A stretch of DNA of 64,000 nucleotides from Sceloporus undulatus (GCF_019175285.1 NC_056523.1:123077896-123141895), one strand, 5' to 3'; shown: positions 35,801-45,660, counted from the stretch's first letter. Notes: generated by a model from the letters alone, not told the origin. Translations and numbers: made by a program.

Positions 35801-37821
35801 TGTTTTAAAGGTTTGCCTTTTAGTATTCAGACTAGCAAGAAGAGGACCAAAAAGCCCTTTCCTTACGTCTCTGCTAGGAAGAAAACAGCTGGGATGCATC
35901 TTAGGCACGGTACAGACCGCCCAAAAAGGGCGGCCTCCCAGCCTCTGTTTTTCCGCCGGAAGTAAGCCTCAGCCACCAAACGGCGAGGCTTCCCGCTGGT
36001 GGGAAAAGAAAGCACAAAAAGCAGGTTCTTTTGAAGCCGTGGCGGCGATGTGACAAGTGGCACACTTGTTACATAAGTGCCGCGCAGTGCCATGCAGACG
36101 CCGCATGGCACTTATGTAACATTGGTGGCACCCATGTAAACAGGGTGCTGCCATTGTTACGCCCTTGTCACATGCGAGGGTTGCGGGTTGTGTGGGCGCT
36201 GTGCCCCCCAGGCAACCCTCGCATGTGATGAGGGCGCCTGAAAGGGCCTTTGTCTTTATTAAGGAAAAAATTGTGGGATCAAGATTATGCTAGAGGCTGA
36301 TCAGATCATAGTTGCAAATTTGTTGTTGTATGCCTTGATGTTGTTTCTGACTTATGGCAAACCTATCATGGGAATTTCTTATCAAGATTTGCCATTACCT
36401 TCCTCTAAGGCTGAGTGTGACTTACCCAAGGTCACCCAGTGGATCTCCATGGGAGTTGCTAGTTGCTTGTCTTTACATTTACAATAGGGTGGAAACTGAA
36501 TGACAATCCCCACAGTTTCATACCTATGTTGATATGGACTGATGGGACTTGTAGGCCAAAACATCTAGAAGACCAAAGGTTCCCCACTTCCAGGAGATCT
36601 GGCTGCACAACTGTAGCTGGAGGGTATCCAGGAAACCTTTGCCCCTCCCCAGCCACTGATTGGCCTGCAGGCTGCACTCTGGTGCCTTCAAGGCAGAGGT
36701 TGCACAACTGGTGGCAGTGGCAGCCCAGTAGAAGTGTTGTGTATTGCGGGAGAGTCTGCTCCACCAGCACTTAAACAGGATCTTGGCATTCAAACTCTTA
36801 AAGCAGGGAATCATAGAGTTGGAAGGGGCTTCATATGCCATAGAGTCCAACCTGCTGTTTAGTGCAGGAAATCCAGCTGAGCATCTCCAGCAGGTAGCTG
36901 TCCAGCCTCTTTTTTAAAGAAGAAAACCCCACAACCACTTTATATAATTAGTTCTATTGTCAAACTGCTCTTCCTGTCAATTCCTTCTGATGTTCAGTTA
37001 AAGTCTACTCTCCTGTAACTGAAGATAGTCTTCAGAGAAAAATCACAGTAGCAGGGAAAGGACACCATACTGCCATACCTGGCTGGCACCCCTATGCTTT
37101 TGATGCCAATGGACAGCAGGAGATAAAGCTCACAAACTCTTGAATGGGAGAGGTTAGTGCTGTACAATCAGTTGCTGCTTGAGCTGACAATACCTTTGCT
37201 GACTTCCCAGGATGCTGGAAGACTTTGCCCATGAAATGGACAGCACTCACAGCCACATGGATGGAGTGTTAAAAAAGATGGCCAGAGTCTCCCACATGGC
37301 CAGTGGTAAGAGATGGTGCTTCATGGGTCAGCCCTGTGGGCTTATCCAAGTTGTGCAAAGGGGAGAGGAGGCCAAGGATCCCCGATTTCCATAACTTCTT
37401 CAACATGCCGGATTTTAATCTCCTTTCCACAACTGATAGGTGCAGCTGAGTTCCCTCCTTCCCAAGTGTTCCTTACCTCTACATTATAGCTATCACCATG
37501 ATGCATGCCAACCTACTGTAAAACCATAGCATGCCTTATTCTATAAGCATCAGAGCACATAACTATGATAGGCTTAGTGAGAGCATGCCATGTAAAAGGC
37601 ATGGTACTTTGGATGTTTTCACAACAGTCATGCCATGAATTCTTTCTTTGTCAACCCTTTATAATGGGAGGGATGATAGATTTTTCACAGGGTTGGTTTT
37701 CCTGCACTTTACACACTTTCCCTCTTTGCTTTCTCTCCCATCAGACCGCCGTCAGTGGTGCATCATTGGCCTCTTGCTCATCATTGGTTTGGTGGTGCTG
37801 ATTCTTGTCTTTACTGTGTGA
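24793..37821 (+). CDS. STX10: Syntaxin-10 (STX10), 8 coding exons, 242 aa
   Basis: STX10 is a Qc-SNARE of the syntaxin-6 subfamily, anchored by its C-terminus in trans-Golgi and endosomal membranes, where SNARE pairing drives vesicle fusion. Coding exons: 24793-24827, 29018-29184, 29957-30051, 30893-30955, 31817-31906, 34512-34618, 37211-37305, 37745-37821 (729 bases with stop; frame kept at every junction). The N-terminal helical domain is at about residues 4-100 ([37 protein letters not shown]). The SNARE helix is at about 151-211 ([20 protein letters not shown], with Q184 the likely ionic-layer Gln). The DRRQWC motif and a membrane anchor end the protein. Length is near human STX10 (249) and STX6 (255). 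Position between IER2 and NACC1 decides for STX10. Intron 2 has AT-AC ends. Confidence 0.95.
25033..25505 (+). mobile_element. tRNA-derived SINE split by a hAT element
   Basis: The SINE head (GTAGTGGTTTGGGTGTTGG, 25040 onward) and its tail TGAAGGCACACAG lie left of the hAT insertion at 25114-25488. The tail resumes at right as CACACAGCAACAG. The body between head and tail is mostly deleted. It lies in STX10 intron 1. Confidence 0.55.
25114..25488. mobile_element. hAT MITE nested in a SINE tail
   Basis: It starts CAGGGGTAGGCAACCTTTTT and ends with the inverse CAGGGGTAGGCAACCTGCGG. A perfect 8-base duplication GCACACAG flanks it (25106-25113 and 25489-25496). The middle is A/T-rich with the right arm very GC-rich. 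There is no coding capacity. hAT assignment rests on the 8-base duplication and the CAGGGG ends. Confidence 0.8.
25629..25864 (+). mobile_element. Sauria-type SINE
   Basis: A tRNA-like head (GGCACAGTGGCTAAATGCCT) and B-box region (GGTTGTGAGTTCAATCCC) are followed by a body with AAAATGAGTGCCCAGCTTG, GGGGGCAATTGGCTGACGC and CAGTGCACTGATAAGC, ending in a GCTATTG-type repeat. This matches the remembered Sauria SINE, whose 3' end is related to RTE/BovB LINEs. It marks the host as a squamate. Confidence 0.75.
25869..26110 (+). mobile_element. tRNA-derived SINE
   Basis: It has a head with GACTCTGGAGAGCAGGTTTG, then CCATGGAGACCTACTGGGTG, then the tail AGTCAGAAACGACTTGAAAG and a CAACAACC-type end. 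It directly follows the Sauria SINE. Confidence 0.65.
26485..26712 (+). mobile_element. tRNA-derived SINE
   Basis: Near full length: GTAGTGGTTTGAGTGTTGCA head, CCAGGGTTTGATTCTC B-box region, TGACCTTGGGCAAGTCACAC, then GACTTGAAGGCACACAGCAA and a short AAC tail. Confidence 0.65.
26713..26855 (+). mobile_element. tRNA-derived SINE, 3' half, with (AAC)n tail
   Basis: It begins within the CTCTTAGCCTCAGAGGGAGG block and ends in about eleven AAC units (26823-26854). It is joined directly to the previous SINE in the same orientation, which suggests a partial tandem duplication or insertion into the tail. Confidence 0.65.
27320..27518 (+). repeat. Second copy of the element interior at 5410-5590
   Basis: It shares CCCTGATCCCTCC, GGAGCCTCTGCTTGAG, AGCTATTTCCTTATA and the end AAATATTTTTATTCATATAC with 5410-5590. 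Terminal repeats of the parent element are missing here. Confidence 0.5.
27519..27845. mobile_element. Tc/mariner-like (Tigger-type) element remnant
   Basis: The left end CACTTGGCCTTCCACATTTG followed by TTTGATTTTTGGGATTT resembles Tigger-type termini and follows a TA. Internal near-repeats (GAGGTTCCTAGAGA and GAGATTCCTAGAGAGG) are seen. The right end was not fixed. Confidence 0.35.
29018..29184 (+). CDS. STX10: STX10 exon 2
   Basis: Starts after the acceptor TTCCACAG and encodes [16 protein letters not shown] through DLEDLEETI plus one base of the next codon. No GT follows the end of the homologous protein; the sequence there is ATATCCCTTT. Confidence 0.92.
29185..29956 (+). other. STX10: STX10 intron 2: AT-AC ends, U12-type signals
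   Basis: The intron begins ATATCCCTT, one mismatch from the U12 AT-AC donor consensus ATATCCTTT. It ends AACAC, with CTTAAC at 29941-29946 acting as the likely branch site, so the branch A at 29945 lies 11 bases from the end. Homology fixes both exons, and neither a GT at the donor nor an AG at the acceptor is available there. A hAT-like MITE (about 29730-29872) lies within the intron. Confidence 0.85.
29730..29872. mobile_element. hAT-like MITE
   Basis: The arms GGTGGGCCGTTGTGGCCATT / CAGATGTTGGACTG and the right end GAAGGCCACAGGTTGTTCAC belong to the reptile MITE also seen at 19055. It lies inside the U12-type intron of STX10. Confidence 0.45.
29957..30051 (+). CDS. STX10: STX10 exon 3
   Basis: Two bases complete a Cys codon, followed by [18 protein letters not shown] and [12 protein letters not shown], then the donor GTAAGT. 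Human STX10 has IVEANPGKFKL at this place. The acceptor is the AC of a U12-type intron. Confidence 0.92.
30893..30955 (+). CDS. STX10: STX10 exon 4
   Basis: Follows CTTTAG and encodes [20 protein letters not shown] plus E, then GTAAGA. Human STX10 reads EMKDHMVSPTAVAFLERNNR here. Confidence 0.92.
31817..31906 (+). CDS. STX10: STX10 exon 5 (linker)
   Basis: Follows a strong polypyrimidine tract ending TTGCAG and encodes the poorly conserved linker [19 protein letters not shown] to DEQQLHQK, then GTGAGA. It is in frame with both neighbours. Homology is weaker than for the other exons, as expected for the linker before the SNARE helix. Confidence 0.85.
32044..32224. mobile_element. hAT MITE with perfect 8-base duplication
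   Basis: Left end CAGGCCCATAGCTAAGCTGG and inverted right end CAGGCCCATAGCTAGGCC. The duplication GCTCTCAT lies at 32036-32043 and 32225-32232. It is in STX10 intron 5. Confidence 0.8.
32275..32614. mobile_element. Foldback DNA transposon, GGCCTGTTACAG family
   Basis: The left end GGCCCAGTACAGACTGC pairs with the inverted right end GGGGCTTGACAGACTGCCC. The interior is GC-rich with GTGGTGGTGGCAGTGGC-like and TGCGCAACAGTGCCAG words and no coding capacity. It lies in STX10 intron 5. Confidence 0.5.
33895..34010 (+). mobile_element. CR1 LINE fragment
   Basis: It reads AATACTGTGCCTAGTTCTG, then GAGAAACTGGAGTGTGTCC and AAAGGAG. This corresponds to the CR1 reverse-transcriptase tail block at about 47760-47835. 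It is short and diverged. Confidence 0.6.
34512..34618 (+). CDS. STX10: STX10 exon 6 (first part of SNARE helix)
   Basis: Follows CCTGACAG and encodes [35 protein letters not shown] and two bases of a Val codon, then GTGAGT. The match to human STX10 is nearly complete. The expected ionic-layer Gln is in ELDEQ. Confidence 0.95.
35044..35160 (+). repeat. Near-perfect 44-base inverted repeat (hairpin)
   Basis: The arms at 35044-35087 and 35117-35160 are complementary at 43 of 44 positions, with a 29-base loop. The left arm begins AATTAATGGGGTTGAATCCC. As part of the STX10 pre-mRNA it would fold into a very stable hairpin. It has no obvious transposon termini or flanking duplication. Confidence 0.85.
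35907..36262. mobile_element. Foldback DNA element, GGCCTGTTACAG family, diverged
   Basis: The left end GGCACGGTACAGACCGCCC resembles the other family members. The interior is GC-rich with complementary blocks (CACATGCGAGGGTTGC and GCAACCCTCGCATGTG near 36170 and 36215). The right end was not fixed exactly. Confidence 0.45.
36317..36475 (-). mobile_element. tRNA-derived SINE fragment
   Basis: The plus strand shows the complement of the tail (TTGTTGTATGCCTTGATG) and of the middle (GTGTGACTTACCCAAGGTC). The head is missing. Confidence 0.55.
36806..37025 (-). mobile_element. CR1 LINE 3'-end fragment, inverted
   Basis: It starts GGAATCATAGAGTTGGAAGG, the complement of the CR1 3' end, and continues through CTGTTTAGTGCAGGAAATCC and AAAACCCCACAACC. 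It ends about 185 bases before STX10 exon 7. Confidence 0.6.
37211..37305 (+). CDS. STX10: STX10 exon 7 (second part of SNARE helix)
   Basis: Follows CTTCCCAG and encodes [20 protein letters not shown] and [11 protein letters not shown], ending one base into an Asp codon before GTAAGA. It matches the human MLDAFAQEMDHTQSRMDGVL region. Confidence 0.95.
37745..37821 (+). CDS. STX10: STX10 exon 8 (membrane anchor and stop)
   Basis: Follows CCCATCAG and encodes the invariant DRRQWC followed by a hydrophobic helix ([19 protein letters not shown]), then TGA. Almost no luminal residues follow, as is typical of a tail-anchored SNARE. Confidence 0.95.
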
Positions 37822-38845
37822 TAAAAAGGTGGAATGGCTGGCCACTCCAATCAAGTGGATACTACTATCAAGTGAACCTGGTGTTCGATGGTGAAGCCTC
37901 ACAGATTGACATAGAAATTAAACACTCACTTGAAGGGACAATGGGATTCTCTCCCTTGTGCTAATGATTAGGGGCTCCAGTTGTGTGAAAAGGAGAAAGT
38001 TCATAGTGGTCATGTGAATTCAAGTCATTTCTGATTTATGGTGACCCTAAGGTGGACTTATCACAGGGTATTCTTGACAAGATTTGTGTATTGGGGGGAG
38101 CTGCCTTTGCCTTTCTCTGAGGCAGAGAGAGTGTGACTTGCTGAAAGTCACTACCCAGTAGGTTTCCATGGTCAAGTGGAGATTTGAACCCTGGTCCAGC
38201 GTGTGGTCCAGCGCTCAAACTACTACACCTCACTGCCTTAATTTCATAGTCCTTTCATACAAATCTGCCCCAGTTTATCACAGGCTTAATTTTTTTTACA
38301 TGATCATTTAAATTAGGGGTGGCAACATAGGCCCTCTGGAACTTCCTGGACCTCCCACAATAGACAGCTCTTTTTCTTACTCTCACTGTCTTCCCAAAAA
38401 GGAGAATTATCCTTCCTGAAAGCCCTGAACAGTGACAGTTTACTTCTAAAGTAAGTCACAGGACTTGGATTATATTATGGGAAGGAGGCTTTTCCACACA
38501 CCCCCCACCTAAAATCGAAAATGAACTTCCAGCCAGTTGAATTTTTATTCCCCTGCCTACACTTGATGGGGTATAGCCCACAGCACGTCACTGGGCACCA
38601 GAATTTATCCTTAAACTCACCAATTATATCCACCTCAATTTAAGGTAAGTTGGGGAAGCAGGGATGGGAGTAGCAGGAGCTGGGGATAGTCATTTGCTGA
38701 TATTAACAACTGAAACTAAAAAATCCTTACCAGTCTGTCATTCTTTGAGAGATTTACCAGCAGATCCATATCCACCTTCTGCCACCCTTGTTATGAAGAT
38801 GCTGAAACAACTTTTTTTAAAATAAAAAAATTGTATTTAATGTAC
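37822..38845 (+). terminator. STX10: STX10 3' UTR and probable poly(A) signal
   Basis: AATAAA is at 38821-38826, about 1 kb after the stop, followed by the GT-rich TTTGTTCTGAGAGTGTTTTT region. A minus-oriented tRNA-derived SINE (about 38005-38245, with GAGAGTGTGACTTGCTG and GAGATTTGAACCCTGG) occupies part of the 3' UTR. Confidence 0.55.
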
Positions 38846-39704
38846 ACCTTTGTTCTGAGAGTGTTTTTGGAAAGGAAGGACAGTGATTCATACACATTTA
38901 AGAGTGAAGGTCATACCCATAATCAGTCTGATACTACTTTAGAGCAGCAAGTGCTGAAAAAACTACCTTTAGAATTAAAATGTCATTGCTAATACCCATG
39001 GATAAGCCAGTCCTCTGAATGTAATAGTTAAATGATTTGATAATGATGCAATATACCCAAACCTTTTTGTTTGTTTTCTGAGTTTTTCTTCCCAATTTAT
39101 AACAGCCCAAACCTCAGATCATATCTCCTCCTCTTATGTAACCAACTCAATATTTTTTTCTTAGTATATAACTTATAGCCCAGACCTAGCTATATTTGGA
39201 AAGAAATCCCATGGTGATCGCTGAAGCTTTCCCCAAGTAAGCACGCATAGTATTGTAGTCTTAGAACCCACTTCCAACAAAACAACCCTCTGTGGGTTCT
39301 GCTGAATTGAGAAATTAAGGCTTGTGCCTCAGACACATCCTCCTCTTGCTGATCAGCATGCTCTCTGATTTAAAAGAAGCATGTCAGCAGAAAAGGGAAT
39401 GGGGCAGGTATGGGCAATTTCCCAGTGCTGCCTCCCACAATGGAACAGATTTGGGGAGGACGCAGCAAGGAAAGCAGGAATTGCCCCAAACAGTCCGTTT
39501 TGTTAATGATAGTGTCCCCATGGGACAAATGTGCCCTTGGGCAGTGAAGGAACACTTGCTGCACATGAAGGAAGAAACAATTACAGAGTGTTAAAGAGTG
39601 AAATTCTGACAAACGTTTCAGCCGCATTTAAGAGAATGCTTAAAAATAGGCTAGGTGGTCTTTAATTTGGTAGGATATTAAATGCTGGAAACAAACAAAC
39701 CAAC

Positions 39705-39830
39705 CTGTGTGAAGTCGAAGGCTTTCACAGCTGGCATCCATAGTTTTTTGTGGGTTTTTTTTGGGCTATGTGGCCATGTTCTAGAAGAGTTTCTTCCTGA
39801 CGTTTCGCCAGGTATATCAGTTTTGCAATG
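39705..39830. repeat. Interspersed repeat, possibly a Penelope-type end
   Basis: It contains GAAGGCTTTCACAGCTGGCA, GGGCTATGTGGCCATGTTCT and CCTGACGTTTCGCCAGG, a block I remember as very common in squamate genomes. The family name is uncertain. Confidence 0.4.
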
Positions 39831-41409
39831 GAGTTAGTTTGTTGGAAGTTGAGTTTTCTTCACATACTTTGCAGTGCTCCAAGCTTAGAACCCTGCTTTT
39901 AAATGAATCCAGTCTCTAGTTTCAACAAAGACACTGTATGATTATTCACACATCATAATCATGCTTAAAAAGGAAAAGTACCAGGCACACACTTGTTACA
40001 AACCTTTTTTTATTAACATTTCTGAATTCCTCTTTTTTTAATCTTTACAGTAGTTAATGTGCAATTCTTGATACTCTCAGGTCACAGGGATGAGGGAGTC
40101 ACAAAATTTTTCTTGGCACTTAAAACACAGAACAAATACTGGCATTTTCCAGGGGCCAAAAGGGGATGGGGATTCGAGGTAAAAAGCAGGGAGGAGATGC
40201 TGAAGGAACCGGGAAGGGCTGGGTAGAGGAAAAAGGAGGTTGCTTTTGTTATTTTATTTTAAAGGACTGGTTTTCTTCTCTGGAAGGATTTTAAGAGGGG
40301 CAGGGGAGGGAGGGGGCTGATACTGGAGTAGCTGCTTGCGTCAACCCAAAGCGCCTGGAAGGGGAAAAAGAAGTCCATGCTGCATCTGCACAGAGGTTAC
40401 ATAATCAGGCTTCATTAGTGCTTTTCAGTGTACATTTTTGTCCTTTTTAAGAAAAAAAAATCTTAGCTCTAGTTTATGAAAGAATGAAAGATAAGAAAAA
40501 TAAGAGATGACCAAAAACGTGAACAGAATAAAAAAATTAGACAAAGGCCTTAGTTTCCTCCCCAAATCTGGAGATAATTCTCACCCTCAGAAGAAAGCAC
40601 ACCCAAGACACAAATATGCCACTAGGGAGAATTTCTTATCTAGTTGGAAGACAACTTCATACTAATCTGAATCCAGGATTCTATTTGGGGCATCCCATTT
40701 ATTCACAGCTTCCCTAAATGTTAAAGAGGTTTTCCAGGTTGATACTAGATTTTCCTAGTCTTAAAACCTCTGCCACCATTTGCAAGACAAAGATAGAATA
40801 CTATGAATTGCATCAGAATGGGTCTTCTAAGATTGCTACAGGCCAAGCAGCATGTAATAGCAGTCCCCAATTATTACTTCAAATGCTCCTTTGCCAGTGT
40901 AATTTTGTTTTTGGAATGTAGACTGGCAAGTCCTGATTTGGAAGAGATGCTAGCTTGCACCACTTAACAGGGTAGGATTCTATACATTTTGGTTTTGAGG
41001 CTAGTGGGTGGCTTTGACCAGCTGAAACACAGCTAAGCCTTCAAACTAATCAATGTATGGCTCTGTTCTGTTGAGTGGCTAGGGAATGGGATAGGGGCAT
41101 TCCTTAAGGCAATCACACCAGCAATCAAACATAGCCACATAAACAATGGAAGAGGCAATTCTGATTTATGTTACAGTCTAGACAGAACCATTGACTCTCT
41201 TGGCACCAGACCAAAGGCTCTATTTTCCAATTGCCTCAGTGATATATAAATATGAAATAGATGGTATATCTTCTCTCTCTTAATATAGGATCACCCTTTT
41301 CCCTTCTTGCAGTAACTCATCAAGCACCTCAAGAATCCCTATAGGTACTCGTCCCTGGGAGGTATCACTCTTATTGTACAATCCCCACTCTTTTTGTTCT
41401 GCCATTCAT

Positions 41410-41986
41410 TTAATTCAACCAAGAGGTTTGAGTTATATATTAATTTCTGTTCAGGCCTAGACAGCATAATATTTAGATTGTCTATGTATGTCATAGCTAT
41501 GCTCGAAGGAAGGTTCACCATCCAAAGAGGTTTTCAGGAACAGATAAAACAGCCTAGAATTAAATCTTTTAGGTGACTTATGGTGGAAAAGAAAGTGCAC
41601 AATGAGGCTGACACATTTTCATTAAGCACGGGATCACTGGGCCTTTGTTTCCTCCTTCCGGTTCTTCTGTCTCAAAAAGACAATTAACAATCTTATTCCT
41701 TCCCTATTGGAGTCTCAAAGGCTAGAGAATATAGGAATATGCTTTAGATATAGAATAATGTCACTCGCCAGCTAGTTAAATATTGCCTTTATTGTCCCTC
41801 CTAGCCCTGCTTGGAGGTGCTTGGGACTGAAACTTGCAATACTTTGCATGCAAAAGATGTGCTGAAGAAGAAACTATGCACCTTTCTTCGAGCATAGCTA
41901 TGACATACCTAGACAATCTAAAATTTATGCTGTCTAAATTCTTGAACAGAAATTAATATATAACTCAAACCTCTTGGTTGAATTAA
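41410..41986. repeat. Long inverted repeat, about 105-base arms
   Basis: The left arm 41410-41514 (TTAATTCAACCAAGAGGTTT to GCTCGAAGGAAGG) is the near-exact inverse of the right arm 41881-41986, with only a few mismatches. About 366 bases of unrelated sequence separate them. No terminal duplication or known transposon end was recognised. Confidence 0.8.
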
Positions 41987-43987
41987 GTATTGGATGAGGA
42001 GGTAAAATTAAACATCATGGGCATAATACCTATGCTTGCTGTACCAAGATGATGTAAAATGCCACCACATGCAGTAAATTAGAAACATGAAAACAGAGAG
42101 GCAACAATGGTGGAATAGAGCTGCTATAAAATAATCAAGAAGTTCATTTCTTCCATGTTTCTTCAATGCATTCCAGTTTCCTTCCCAAACTGCACCTCTG
42201 CTTTCCTACTTGTAACAAGGAAAGATACTCAGTACCACATAAACTGTATCTATTCCCAGTTTTACAGCTGAAGAAGAGAGACAAAGAGAAAGGAAATGTC
42301 CAAGGTCACAGTAAACTTAGTTAAAACAGAGAGCCAAAGTTGTTTTCAGTTCCATATGTCTTCCTTTCTTTTCTTTGCCAGAGTGCCTCTTAAAGAGTTA
42401 TTCTCCCAATGCTGGTTTGGAGGTGAAAGTGGGTGGAAGGAAGTGGGTGCTGACATGCACTTGTATGCAAGGAAGGTGTGTTACAGCAATCTAAACTCTA
42501 ATTCTTCCACATTTACCACTAAAAATGTTACAGGACCTAGCTGTGGTAGGTGAAAGGAGGCAAGAGTGAGGAAAACAGCTGAAAACAGCATCCAGAAAAT
42601 GAGTTTTGAAAAGACTCAGTCCCATTGCACAGCTGAATTTCCCAGGCAGAGGCTGGTCTGGTTCCATAAGAGCAAACAGCAAACTTTTGGTTTTGGACTA
42701 CAGTTCCCACTGGCCATGCTGGCTACAGCTTCTAACAGTTAAAGTCCAAAGCTTTGTGGGGAGGACAAGTGTTCTCCACACTAGTCATAGACAAAATGCT
42801 GGTGGTTTTTTTTAAAGAGCAAAATGCTACAGCTGCTTCCTGCTGGAGATGGCTCATCAGAATTAAATTGAGGGCAATGTTAACAACCACAGTTGCTGAC
42901 TCTTGTGTATTCAGGTCAGCCAACTAGTGCAATAGCAGGAGGCTTACATTTATGAAAGAATGAGTCATGGGCACAACATTAAGGGAAAGGGAAGGACTGG
43001 GGCCATATGCAAAAAGTGTAGCTGTATTCAGCTACTTGTTCCTAAGAAATGGCAGCCACAGATACACATCTCCATTTACATTAGACCACTCAGCCTTGCA
43101 TAGATGAGCGTGGAAGTGCAATGCATCTCCAGACCTGCCTCCACAACGATTAAGCATGCCCTACAGCTGGTTATGCACAAATCTCCCTTGTGTTGCGATT
43201 ATAAATGTGCTCTTTTTGTTCAGGTCTCATATTATTCATTACCTGAACAAGTTAGATTCCATCCCACCCCCGCCCCTTCAAAAAAAAACTATTTGAGGAA
43301 AAGCAGTACGAGTGAGACAGACAGACAGACAGAGTGTTTTAACAATGCTTTAACAATAGTTCCTTTTTGAAGCCATACAGTACCCCTTGCCTCCTATTCT
43401 TAGCAGGAGCATGACTGAAGAATCTTCAGCATAAGTAAATAATGAACTACACTGACCCATATTTGGTTTCTAGTAAATGTCTATGATTTTTTTAAAAAAT
43501 CTCATTTTTCTATCACTTCATCTTCTTGAGAGAAAAATACAAATCAAGAAGGAAGGGGAATGGATTCAATTAGGAAAGTGACTGCACATACAATGGGAAT
43601 ACAGGGAGATAATTCTGACTGAATGGCAAAAGAATTACTTCTTCAGTGTAAAAAGATGTGAAAACAGGGAAAGAGGATCTGGAAGAAAGTAGAAACAGTA
43701 TAATGTCTAAAACTGTGTTGATGTCAACATTTAAGTTTTCATATCTTGCCAAAAGTAATGCATTTCTCTGAGCATAATGCAAATGGTAGCATGATCACTT
43801 TGCATCATGGATTTTTATCAAGACAATCACCAAAAGAGTAATTCTGGAAAACACTAGAAAAAGAAATTTCTCTGCAAATTCACAAATATATAATGCCTGG
43901 GATTACCTGGGGAAGTGATGAAAATAAAACTAATACAATGCTGGCTTCAATTTGTATGTAGATTTACCCACAGTAAAGTCCAATAAT

Positions 43988-44210
43988 GCCTAAATACCCT
44001 GAAGGCACTAGATCCCATCTGATCTTGGAGGCTAAGCAGGGTTAGCTCTAGTTAGCACTTGGATGGAAGACCACCAACAAATATCAGGTGCTGTAGGTTA
44101 TATTTCAGAGGAAGGAACTGGCAAAACCACCTCCTTGGCTAAGAACACCATATGAAATTCATGAGGTTGATGTAAGTCGACGGGCAACTTGAAGGCACAC
44201 AGAACAAAGT
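43988..44210 (+). mobile_element. 5S rRNA-derived SINE
   Basis: The head follows vertebrate 5S rRNA: GATCCCATCTGATCTTGG, then GGCTAAGCAGGGTTAG (A-box region), then CACTTGGATGGAAGACC (C-box region) and GGTGCTGTAGG. The body ends GCAACTTGAAGGCACACAG, the same tail as the tRNA-derived SINEs here. So it is a SINE with a 5S head, not a 5S gene. Confidence 0.8.
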
Positions 44211-45183
44211 AAAATGATGACTGATTTGATCTGAAAAAATATTTCACAGGAAGTAGCCCTTGGGCCAACACATGGCAAGCTTGAGTGTTCTGCCTCAAGA
44301 CTAGTTTATTTGAGCTCACAGTTTCCTGCCAGCTAAGCCCTCTGCAAAATGTCTTTATTTATACCTTCTCAAATATAGGACTTTTATCTGTCTTTGTCTC
44401 CCTCCAGTGACGGCAAAAGGAAATGTCCTGCTTTGCATATCCACAGCAGTAAGACGGCTAACTGCTGGCAGAGAAAACGAAAGAGATCCCTGGTGCAAAA
44501 AAGCAATTCTTGCAGGATGGTTACAATATTAAAACCAAAATGTTTTCTTGCAGTTCAGTTCTATGTATGTCTATCCAGAAGCATGATCCATTGCATTCAA
44601 TGGGATTTAGTCCCGAGTAAGTAGTTTAGGATTGCATGGTAGAGACTTTTTCCACAGAGCTCAAAAAGACAAATGTAAAGGTGATGATTTGTAAAAGAAC
44701 ACAAGACTCTTTCACCTTTTATAGTTGTCTATGTAAGAGAATTTTGGCAGGTATAACAGTCTTTGAGGCGACTGCTGGAAAAACTGCATTATTTCTACAG
44801 TGCAGAAGGCTTGCTATCTCCAGTAAATTTGCCATTTTTTTGCCTTGAGAGAGAATCTGGTAAAGAAAAAAAGCTTCTGTGGTGCTGATATCTGCAGAGG
44901 AGCACAGCTCAAAGATGGAAAAACAAGTCTAAACTGGCCCTGACTTAGGAAAAGGCCTGAATAGCATTGCAGTTGGGAGCAGTGGGAGATTTTGGGAAAG
45001 AAGAACCATGCAGAAAGCATCAAAGAGTGTGTGCTCCCTTCAGGTGCAGAGGGGCCATGAGAAACTTGCAGCTGACTCCATACCCTTTGCTGTCAGTGGC
45101 TGAAGCCAAAGAGAAACACCAAGGCTCAGAAGCTGGACCTGGTGATCCTGGAGCAGCTCATGACCATACTGCCAGCAAAGATA

Positions 45184-45420
45184 TCAGGGGATCCTGGAAC
45201 CAAACCCCAGCAGATAACAAGGGCCCATTATATCAAGATAGTTGAAGGCACCCATCACTACTACATCTATCCTTTCAGAGTGTGTGGTCATCTGTTCTAG
45301 AAAGGCATCATTCAGTTCCTCAGTTTGACTTGGGAATCTGTAGTAGACTCCCACAATAACACCTCTGTTGTTTCCTTCCCCTTTAATTTTTATCCAGTTG
45401 CTCTCCACCTGATTTCCAGG
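45184..45420 (-). mobile_element. CR1 LINE fragment, inverted (endonuclease region)
   Basis: On the minus strand it encodes VIVGVYYRFPSQTEELNDAF and [16 protein letters not shown], matching the start of the CR1 endonuclease frame at 45830. It lies head-to-head with the CR1 pieces to its right. Confidence 0.75.
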
Positions 45421-45435
45421 TTTTAAGTCCTCATA

Positions 45436-45660
45436 TTGAGGAGGAAGCTAATTTGTTTTCTGCCGCTCCAGAGAACAGGACCTGGAACAATGGATGCAAG
45501 CTACAGGAAAAGATTCCACCTCAACATTAGGAGGAACTTCCTGACAGTAAGAGCTGTTTGACAGTGGAACAAACTCCCTCGGAGTGTAGTGGAGTCTCCT
45601 TCCTTAGAGGTCTTTAAACAGAGGCTGGATGGCCATCTGTCAGGGATGCTTTATAAAAGT
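45436..45660 (+). mobile_element. CR1 LINE 3' fragment
   Basis: It repeats the segment found at 47975-48180 of the long copy: GTTTTCTGCCGCTCCAGAGA, GGAACAATGGATGCAAGC and ACTCCCTCGGAGTGTAG. It is an independent copy lying between the inverted fragment and the long copy. Confidence 0.75.

Larger units (their letters stand above)
38846..45180. other. Region between the convergent STX10 and NACC1 3' ends
   Basis: No coding exon was recognised. It contains a repeat at about 39705-39830 (GAAGGCTTTCACAGCTGGCA and GACGTTTCGCCAGG, perhaps a Penelope-type end), a long inverted repeat (41410-41986) and a 5S-derived SINE (43988-44210). A long alternative NACC1 3' UTR ending near an AATAAA on the minus strand at about 40012 is possible but unsupported. 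Confidence 0.4.

Noticed and set aside
24793-37821. STX6 instead of STX10
   Set aside because: The protein is similar to both, but the IER2 and NACC1 neighbours and the [14 protein letters not shown] stretch favour STX10.
43988-44100. 5S rRNA gene
   Set aside because: The 5S-like part is diverged and joined to a SINE tail; it has no terminator-like T run after a complete 5S sequence.
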